This document shows, piece after piece, positions 58,767 to 64,000 of a stretch of 64,000 nucleotides of DNA. Where the stretch lies: contig NZ_ATAX01000036.1 in the NCBI RefSeq assembly GCF_000571935.1, positions 62,001 through 126,000 of the forward strand, written 5' to 3'. The first letter of the stretch is position 1; every line of letters begins with the position of its first letter. A model generated the notes under the pieces. That model saw only the letters and a list, made by a program, of their open reading frames with translations, was not told the origin of the DNA and ran no database searches. Made by a program: the position numbers and the translations under genes. Source of the DNA: Ruminococcus flavefaciens 007c (GTDB lineage Bacteria; Bacillota; Clostridia; Oscillospirales; Ruminococcaceae).

Positions 58767-61193
58767 ATGAAAAAAACAGCGGCATTCATTGCAGCCTGCG
58801 TAGTATCGGGCTGCACAATGACAGCACCCGTCAACGGTCTGCCAAGGGCTACCGTTAATGCGGCGGGAGGCTACGACATGAACGTGACCGTAGACCTCAA
58901 AGGTGAGAAAAAGGCTATCTCTCCTCTTATCTACGGCGTGAACCAGTATACCACCGACCTCAGGGACGTTAAGGCTACGGCTGTGCGTCAGGGCGGTAAC
59001 CGCATGACTGCCTACAACTGGGAGACAAATGCTTCAAATGCAGGTTCAGACTGGAAGCACAGCTCGGACAACAACCTGTCGGATTCCGATGATCCTGCGG
59101 ACTGCGTTCAGGTACTCTCAAAGCAGGCGGCTAAGTACAATGTAAACTACAAGCTCACTACCCTCCAGCTTGCAGGCTATGTTTCAGCTGATAAGAACGG
59201 CCCTGTTTCCGAGGCGGAAAAGGCTCCCTCTGACCGCTGGAACAAGGTGGTGCTTACAAAGAATGCTCCCTTTGCGGATACTCCCGACCTCACAGACGGA
59301 GTTGTCTACATGGACGAGTACGTGAACTACATTATAAATAAGCTGGGCGATTCACAGTCGGCTGAGGGTATCCAGGGCTACAGCCTTGACAATGAGCCCG
59401 TGCTCTGGAACGATACACACAGCAGGATGCACCCTGATCCGGTTACTATCGAGGAGCTGGGCAGCAAGTCCGTTGAAATGGCAAAGGCTGTAAAGAAGCT
59501 GGATCCTAAGGCTGAGGTGTTCGGCCCCGCTCTCTACGGCTACACCGCCTTCGATCACCTTGACGACGATGACGCTCATACCGAGTGGGAGGAGATAAAG
59601 AAGGCCAATAATTACCACTGGTATCTGGACTGCTACCTCGATCAGATGCACAAGGCCTCCGAGGAGAACGGCACAAGACTTCTTGACGTTCTGGATATAC
59701 ATTATTATTCGGAGTCCGCAAGAAAGGGCATCGAGGACAGGCTCCAGTCGGTGCGCACACTCTATGAGCCCGGCTTCTCTGAAAACAGCTGGATAGGTCA
59801 GTGGTGCATGGAGAACGTGCCGATACTTCCTACAATACAGAAGTCCATCGATACCTACTATCCTGGCACAAAGCTGGGCATATCCGAGTACAACTTCGGC
59901 GGCGGCGACGATGCTTCGGGCACTATCGCCCAGGCTGAGGCTCTGGGCTGCTATGCGGATCAGGGCGTGTACTTTGCTTCCCTCTGGGGCGGCGAGCCCT
60001 TCATTCTCTCGGGTATACAGCTCTATACCAACTACGACGGCAAGGGCGGCTGCTTCGGCGATACCCTTATCCCTGCATCTACCGGGGATGTTTCCAAGTC
60101 CAGCACCTATGCGGCTGTAAACGCAAAGGACGATTCAACGGTCACTGTTATGGTCACAAACAAGGACCTCAAGGAAAACGAGAACGCTGTCATAGACCTC
60201 AGGAATGCGGACAAGTCCTATAAGTCGGCAGCAGTTTACGCTGTTTTCGGCGACAGCGAGGAGATCAGACTCATCGACATCATCAAGGACGTAAAGGACA
60301 ACAAGGTAAAGACAGAGCTGCCTGCCTTCTCTGCTGCAATGGTGGTAGTTTCCGATCAGGCAGACGCCTTCGACGGTCTCAAGACCTATGAGGAGACAAA
60401 AACAGAGACAAAGACAGTGGAATTCACTGATATAGAGTCAATGACCAATGACAAGGGCTTTGTGGTTGTTCCCATCGAGGATGCAGAGCATCTTTCCAAG
60501 ATAATCATCAACGGTGCGGTAACTTCAAGCGCAGGTTCAAGCTGGGCTACGGCAGGCTGTGCGGTCTGCATGAACGTTACTGCCAAGGACGGCAGCGGCT
60601 TCTGGACTTACAAGAGCTATAATCTCCCGCTGGGCAGCAAATCTTCCGCAACCGTCAAGTTCGACGGCATCTTCACCAAGGAGACGGGCGAGGGCGCTGA
60701 CAAGGTCAAGGAGGATCTTGAGGCTACTGTTGCCGAGGGCAAGGTAGAGCTCCAGAAGTGGTGGGACGCTTCGGAAAAGAGCGAGGAGTCTTCGGAAGAC
60801 AAGATCGAGGTAAAGTATTCCAACATACAGGTAGTATATGAGTACGCTCAGGGAGAGGCTCCGAAGGTAACTACTACCACGACTACTTCGGCTGCCACAA
60901 CTACCACTACATCTGTTGCCACGACTACTTCTTCCACAACTGCTCCCGATAAGGATGTAGTCTACGGCGACGCCAACTGCGACGGCAATGTGGATCTTGC
61001 AGACGCCATACTCATCATGCAGTCTCTGGCTAATCCCAATAAATTCGGACTTAACGGCAGCGCAGAGAAGCACCTTACGGAAAAGGGCAAGCGCAATGCG
61101 GACTGCTGCGATCCCGGAAGCGGACTTACCAATGATGATGCGCTGTCTATACAGAGGCTCCTGCTTCATCTCATAGACAAGCTTCCCGAATAA
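58767..61193 (+). CDS. GH44 endoglucanase with C-terminal carbohydrate-binding-like domain and dockerin
   Basis: An 808-residue secreted cellulase/xyloglucanase. It has a signal peptide (1 to about 30) and a GH44 catalytic domain (about 35-525) with acid/base Glu about 210 in SLDNEPVLWND and nucleophile Glu about 374 in LGISEYNFGGG. A beta-sandwich domain of about 140 residues (about 545-700) resembles the binding module often found after GH44, and a Thr-rich linker is next. The dockerin (732-808) has YGDANCDGNVDLADA and a second loop, with the enlarged spacing usual in R. flavefaciens. CGGAGG lies before ATG 58767; the open frame further upstream overlaps the regulator and is rejected. Confidence 0.95.
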   Translation: MKKTAAFIAACVVSGCTMTAPVNGLPRATVNAAGGYDMNVTVDLKGEKKAISPLIYGVNQYTTDLRDVKATAVRQGGNRMTAYNWETNASNAGSDWKHSSDNNLSDSDDPADCVQVLSKQAAKYNVNYKLTTLQLAGYVSADKNGPVSEAEKAPSDRWNKVVLTKNAPFADTPDLTDGVVYMDEYVNYIINKLGDSQSAEGIQGYSLDNEPVLWNDTHSRMHPDPVTIEELGSKSVEMAKAVKKLDPKAEVFGPALYGYTAFDHLDDDDAHTEWEEIKKANNYHWYLDCYLDQMHKASEENGTRLLDVLDIHYYSESARKGIEDRLQSVRTLYEPGFSENSWIGQWCMENVPILPTIQKSIDTYYPGTKLGISEYNFGGGDDASGTIAQAEALGCYADQGVYFASLWGGEPFILSGIQLYTNYDGKGGCFGDTLIPASTGDVSKSSTYAAVNAKDDSTVTVMVTNKDLKENENAVIDLRNADKSYKSAAVYAVFGDSEEIRLIDIIKDVKDNKVKTELPAFSAAMVVVSDQADAFDGLKTYEETKTETKTVEFTDIESMTNDKGFVVVPIEDAEHLSKIIINGAVTSSAGSSWATAGCAVCMNVTAKDGSGFWTYKSYNLPLGSKSSATVKFDGIFTKETGEGADKVKEDLEATVAEGKVELQKWWDASEKSEESSEDKIEVKYSNIQVVYEYAQGEAPKVTTTTTTSAATTTTTSVATTTSSTTAPDKDVVYGDANCDGNVDLADAILIMQSLANPNKFGLNGSAEKHLTEKGKRNADCCDPGSGLTNDDALSIQRLLLHLIDKLPE

Positions 61194-61213
61194 AAACATT
61201 TCCCTCCTCTGAA

Positions 61214-61245
61214 AAAAGTACTTCCGCATTTGCGGAAGTACTTTT
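61214..61245 (+). terminator. Terminator of the GH44 gene
   Basis: AAAAGTACTTCCGC (61214-61227) and GCGGAAGTACTTTT (61232-61245), a perfect 14-base stem with a 4-base loop. Confidence 0.92.
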
Positions 61246-61259
61246 GGTATTATAAAGGG

Positions 61260-61282
61260 AAAAAGCTCCCCTCGGGGAGCTT
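61260..61282 (-). terminator. Terminator of the diguanylate cyclase gene
   Basis: AAGCTCCCC and GGGGAGCTT separated by two bases. On the minus strand it is followed by TTTTCCC. The stem touches the stop codon of the gene. Confidence 0.82.
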
Positions 61283-62394
61283 CAGTCTGTGTATTCCGTG
61301 TGGTTCTTTCCGCTGTTCTTGCCCTTGTAAAGGCGTTTGTCAGCGTGGGTGATGACCGTATCTATCTTATCGGTTGGTATACCTTCGCTTACACCGAATG
61401 TCATTGTTACGCCGAATAAACAATCGTCGATCTCAAAGGTGTGAGCTCTCAGGGACTTGTGTATCTGATCTGTGAAATCAAGTCCGTCAACTATCTGGGA
61501 TTCGGGCAGCACGAAAAGAAATTCTTCACCGCCCCATCTTGCGGCGTATCCGCCGTCGGGTATCATGCTTATGAAAAGGTTTGCGACATATACAAGAACC
61601 TTGTCGCCTGTGTCGTGACCGTATGTATCGTTGATATTCTTGAAGTTATCTATGTCACCGATGCCTATTACGTACCTGCTTCTGGGAGTTATGCTGTTTC
61701 TGCGGATCTCGCGTATTTTCTCGTTCATGGCTCGTCTGTTGAAGAGCTGTGTCAGGGGATCAATGGAAGCAGCCTTCTTGAATTCCTCGCTCTGTGCGGT
61801 GAGCTTGCATTCCATATTCACGCGGTTGAGCAGATATACGGTCAGTGTATAAAGAAGTGCGATCATGCCTATGACAGCGTTGACTATATATAATGTGTTG
61901 ATCAGATCGTTGTCGCTGAATACATATTTCTGTTCGGCATTGTTTATCTTCCTTACTCTCAGCCATATGAACATACCCATTGAGGCTGCCGAAAACAGAT
62001 ACGGCTCGATCAGTCTCTCCTTCAGCATCAGGAACAGTATCGGTATTATTATCAGGAGCAGTATGCCGAAATCAGGCTCCCACCCCATCAGATAGGTGGC
62101 AAGGGTAGCGTGTATTATCACTTCCGCCGATGTAAGGTACAGCAGTATTACGTGACCTTTGCGGAGAGTGACCGAAAGTATGCCCATTGTAAGATAGAAG
62201 GCAACGCTGAATATATTGAAATACATCATTTCGTTCACATGGAGAATGAAGAACATGATGAGATACGCGGCATGAGCAAGCAGGCAGACGCCAAGACCGA
62301 TGGCATAGATGTACTTTACGTTGTATTCGGAAAAAAGCTTCTGATTATTGGCAACGAAATTCCTTACTATCTCGGAGCTTCTGCTGGAACTCAT
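61282..62394 (-). CDS. Membrane GGDEF diguanylate cyclase
   Basis: About 370 residues. The N-terminal half has about six membrane helices (residues 30-200). The C-terminal GGDEF domain has DPLTQLFNRRAMNEKI at the start, IGDIDNFKNINDTYGHDTGDKVL for metal and GTP binding, and the active-site signature RWGGEEF. It should make cyclic di-GMP at the membrane. A GTG at 62406 is in frame, but the distance from GAGGGG favours neither start clearly; ATG 62394 is given. The input signal is unknown. Confidence 0.9.
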   Translation of the reverse strand: MSSSRSSEIVRNFVANNQKLFSEYNVKYIYAIGLGVCLLAHAAYLIMFFILHVNEMMYFNIFSVAFYLTMGILSVTLRKGHVILLYLTSAEVIIHATLATYLMGWEPDFGILLLIIIPILFLMLKERLIEPYLFSAASMGMFIWLRVRKINNAEQKYVFSDNDLINTLYIVNAVIGMIALLYTLTVYLLNRVNMECKLTAQSEEFKKAASIDPLTQLFNRRAMNEKIREIRRNSITPRSRYVIGIGDIDNFKNINDTYGHDTGDKVLVYVANLFISMIPDGGYAARWGGEEFLFVLPESQIVDGLDFTDQIHKSLRAHTFEIDDCLFGVTMTFGVSEGIPTDKIDTVITHADKRLYKGKNSGKNHTEYTD

Positions 62395-62456
62395 AAAGGT
62401 TATCACTTCCCCTCGTGTAGAGTGAATGTAAATTGAGACTAAAGTGCTACTAATAT

Positions 62457-62485
62457 ATTATATATCAAAACGGAAGGAATTGCAA
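62457..62485 (-). promoter_or_regulatory. Promoter of the diguanylate cyclase gene
   Basis: Minus-strand TTGCAA (62480-62485) and TATAAT (62457-62462), 17-base spacer. Confidence 0.7.
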
Positions 62486-62516
62486 TAAAGAAAATGTAAA
62501 AAATACAAAAAATATT

Positions 62517-62999
62517 TCAGCTTTTTGCGTTCACAGCGTGCATTTGCGGATTTTCAGCTATATATTCTTCGAGTATTTCGGCAGCTGTCCTTACGAATTT
62601 TATGCAGGGACGCACCTTGTAATACTGTGCTGTTCGTTTCTCGGGCTCGGGTGTACTGGTGACGCTCAGCCCCTTCAGCAGCTCGCGGCAGATAATAGTA
62701 TCATGCTTTTCTCTGAAACGGGAGGCAAGCTCCTGTATCCGCTTGTAATGGGCTGTCTTATCCTCGTGGGTGAAGTTTTCGCCAAGGCCGTAGAGTATTC
62801 CCGCCACCATGAACATAGCGGAGCAGGTGCCGCAGACCTCGCGCATCCGTCCCATGCCTCCGCCGAAGGAGGATGAGATCTTGAGAGCAAACTCGCCGTC
62901 AAGACCTGTTATGTCGGAAAATGCGGCAAATACCGACTGCGCACAGTTCATGCCGCCTGCAAATAATTCACAGGCTTTTTCTGCGTGAGGATAATCCAT
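62517..62999 (-). CDS. C_GCAxxG_C_C family redox-type protein
   Basis: A 160-residue protein of the family named after its cysteine pattern. MNCAQSVFAAF, FGGGMGRMREVCGTCSAMFMVAG and a later ICRELL and PCIKFVRTAAEIL show the conserved cysteines and glycines. The proteins are thought to bind a metal or cluster, or to act in redox, and are often near selenium or electron-transfer genes; the function is not established. AGGAGA precedes the ATG. It is divergent from the NifU-like scaffold gene. Confidence 0.88.
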   Translation of the reverse strand: MDYPHAEKACELFAGGMNCAQSVFAAFSDITGLDGEFALKISSSFGGGMGRMREVCGTCSAMFMVAGILYGLGENFTHEDKTAHYKRIQELASRFREKHDTIICRELLKGLSVTSTPEPEKRTAQYYKVRPCIKFVRTAAEILEEYIAENPQMHAVNAKS

Positions 63000-63065
63000 A
63001 AAGACATCTCCTTATTACGCTTTTATGAGTGGACGCACTGCGAAAAACAGAGGACCAACTATTTT

Positions 63066-63094
63066 ATTATATAATAATACAAAAGAAAAATCAA
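63066..63094 (-). promoter_or_regulatory. Promoter of the C_GCAxxG_C_C gene
   Basis: Minus-strand TTGATT (63089-63094) and TATAAT (63066-63071), 17-base spacer. Confidence 0.7.
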
Positions 63095-63170
63095 TAGATG
63101 AGGGGAAATTAAGCCTTTTATAAAGTTAGTATTTAATAACAACTTGATTGTTCTTTTTTTATCAATTGCC

Positions 63171-63199
63171 TTGATTAAAAAGCCCGAATGTAGTATAAT
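63171..63199 (+). promoter_or_regulatory. Promoter of the NifU-like scaffold operon
   Basis: TTGATT (63171-63176) and TATAAT (63194-63199), 17-base spacer, about 55 bases before the start. Confidence 0.78.
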
Positions 63200-63258
63200 T
63201 ATGAAGTATGCAAAGACAGTTTATCCGCACTGTCTAAAAACCGAAAGGAGTATTTATA

Positions 63259-63951
63259 ATGATTTATTCGCACGAAGTTGAAACAATGTGCCCTATCGCA
63301 CAGGGCGTTGCTCACGGCGCTGCTCCGATTCCCGAGGAAGCTAAGTGGGTTAAGGCTAAGGAAATAAAGGACATTTCGGGCTTTACACACGGTATCGGCT
63401 GGTGTGCTCCCGAGCAGGGTACCTGCAAGCTCACACTCAACGTCAAGGAAGGCGTTATCCAGGAGGCACTTGTAGAGACTATCGGCTGTTCCGGTATGAC
63501 TCACTCCGCAGCTATGGCTGCTGAGATCCTCCCCGGCAGAACTATCCTCGAGGCTCTTAATACTGACCTCGTTTGTGACGCTATCAATACAGCTATGAGA
63601 GAGCTCTTCCTCCAGATCGTTTACGGACGTTCACAGTCTGCATTCTCTGAGGGCGGTCTCGTTATCGGTGCCGGCCTTGAGGACCTCGGTAAGGGCCTCC
63701 GTTCACAGATCGGTACTACATACGGTACTCTCAAGAAGGGTCCCCGTTACCTTGAGCTCACTGACGGATATATCACAGGTCTTGCTCTTAATGAGGACGA
63801 CGAGATCATCGGCTACAAGTTCATCAACTTCGGTAAGATGATGGACTTCATCAAGGCAGGCGATGACGCAAATACTGCATTTGAAAAGGCTCAGGGCCAG
63901 TACGGCAGAGTTGCTGACGCAGTTAAGATCGTTGATCCCAGAAAAGAATAA
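63259..63951 (+). CDS. Iron-sulfur cluster assembly scaffold (NifU/IscU-like)
   Basis: A 230-residue protein of the variant NifU_N family common in anaerobic Firmicutes. GWCAPEQGTCKLTLNVKEG, then ETIGCSGMTHSAAMAAEILPG and SLV-type helix with further Asp and Cys residues give the cluster-holding cysteines. The C-terminal half is specific to this subfamily. It is highly codon-biased, as in well expressed genes. AAAGGAG precedes the ATG. It is followed after 14 bases by the start of a GGGtGRT-type gene, its usual partner. Confidence 0.85.
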   Translation: MIYSHEVETMCPIAQGVAHGAAPIPEEAKWVKAKEIKDISGFTHGIGWCAPEQGTCKLTLNVKEGVIQEALVETIGCSGMTHSAAMAAEILPGRTILEALNTDLVCDAINTAMRELFLQIVYGRSQSAFSEGGLVIGAGLEDLGKGLRSQIGTTYGTLKKGPRYLELTDGYITGLALNEDDEIIGYKFINFGKMMDFIKAGDDANTAFEKAQGQYGRVADAVKIVDPRKE

Positions 63952-63965
63952 GGAGGACTTGTAAA

Positions 63966-64000
63966 ATGGCTTTATTTGAATCATATGAGAGACGCGAGAA
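63966..64000 (+). CDS. GGGtGRT protein, start only (runs off window)
   Basis: Only 11 codons are visible, beginning MALFESYERRE, after AGGAGG. This start and the place directly behind the NifU-like scaffold gene match the GGGtGRT family, which is almost always found in that pair. The function is unknown. Confidence 0.65.
   Translation, partial: MALFESYERRE

Overview
The window reads as chromosomal DNA of a cellulolytic Ruminococcus-like Firmicute (close in style to R. flavefaciens, R. albus or R. champanellensis). The evidence is several secreted proteins with dockerin modules, a GH44 endoglucanase with a C-terminal dockerin, a GH11 xylanase joined to a CE1 esterase by an Asn/Gln/Trp-rich linker as in R. 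flavefaciens xylanases, strong GGAGG ribosome sites, textbook TTGACA-N17-TATAAT promoters and Thr-rich extracytoplasmic linkers. No rRNA, tRNA, CRISPR array or transposase gene was seen.

Layout. 1-10.9 kb: a minus-strand surface-glycan operon read from one perfect promoter at 11.02-11.05 kb: aminotransferase, initiating sugar transferase, GNAT, GT4, polymerase, GT2, flippase, ATP-grasp ligase, aminotransferase-like protein, GNAT and a second aminotransferase cut by the window edge. 11-15.4 kb: an AT-rich gap, a small acidic protein, VanZ, a DUF4261 protein with a flavodoxin-fold reductase, and a lipoprotein. 15.6-17.9 kb: ECF sigma factor plus membrane anti-sigma pair. 18.1-31.3 kb: a dockerin/LRR cysteine-peptidase-like protein, a radical SAM protein, glycerate kinase, CrcB, YaiI, an alpha/beta-hydrolase::metallo-beta-lactamase fusion, an M4 metallopeptidase without signal peptide, a C39-like secreted protein, a pseudouridine synthase and a GNAT. 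31.8-34.6 kb: the xylanase-esterase. 34.7-37.2 kb: a second sigma/anti-sigma pair. 37.5-44.8 kb: a flavoprotein, a third sigma/anti-sigma pair paralogous to the first, and two related mobile gene cassettes. 45-51.5 kb: a folate operon (HD, folP, folBK, folA) and a queuosine-precursor operon (queD, queE, folE, queC, queF) behind a preQ1-I-like riboswitch. 51.9-64 kb: a transglutaminase-like dockerin protein, GNAT, LRR-dockerin protein, XRE regulator, GH44 cellulase, diguanylate cyclase, a C_GCAxxG_C_C protein and a NifU-like scaffold followed by the start of its GGGtGRT partner.

The most unusual discovery is a pair of short elements (39205-39998 and 42881-43740). They have the same ends, a TA dinucleotide on each side, imperfect terminal inverted repeats, a shared hairpin and promoter at the left and a shared hairpin terminator at the right, but different single genes inside (an acetyltransferase in one, a methyltransferase in the other). 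The second has split a dockerin-bearing D-Ala-D-Ala carboxypeptidase gene: removing the element with one TA copy rejoins a signal peptide to the dockerin in frame. They look like non-autonomous transposons that carry exchangeable cargo genes.

The first and third sigma operons share an upstream TGAAAT-N16-CG promoter, which points to autoregulation by envelope-sensing sigma factors. Genes were called from open frames, ribosome sites and recognisable motifs; no database search was possible.
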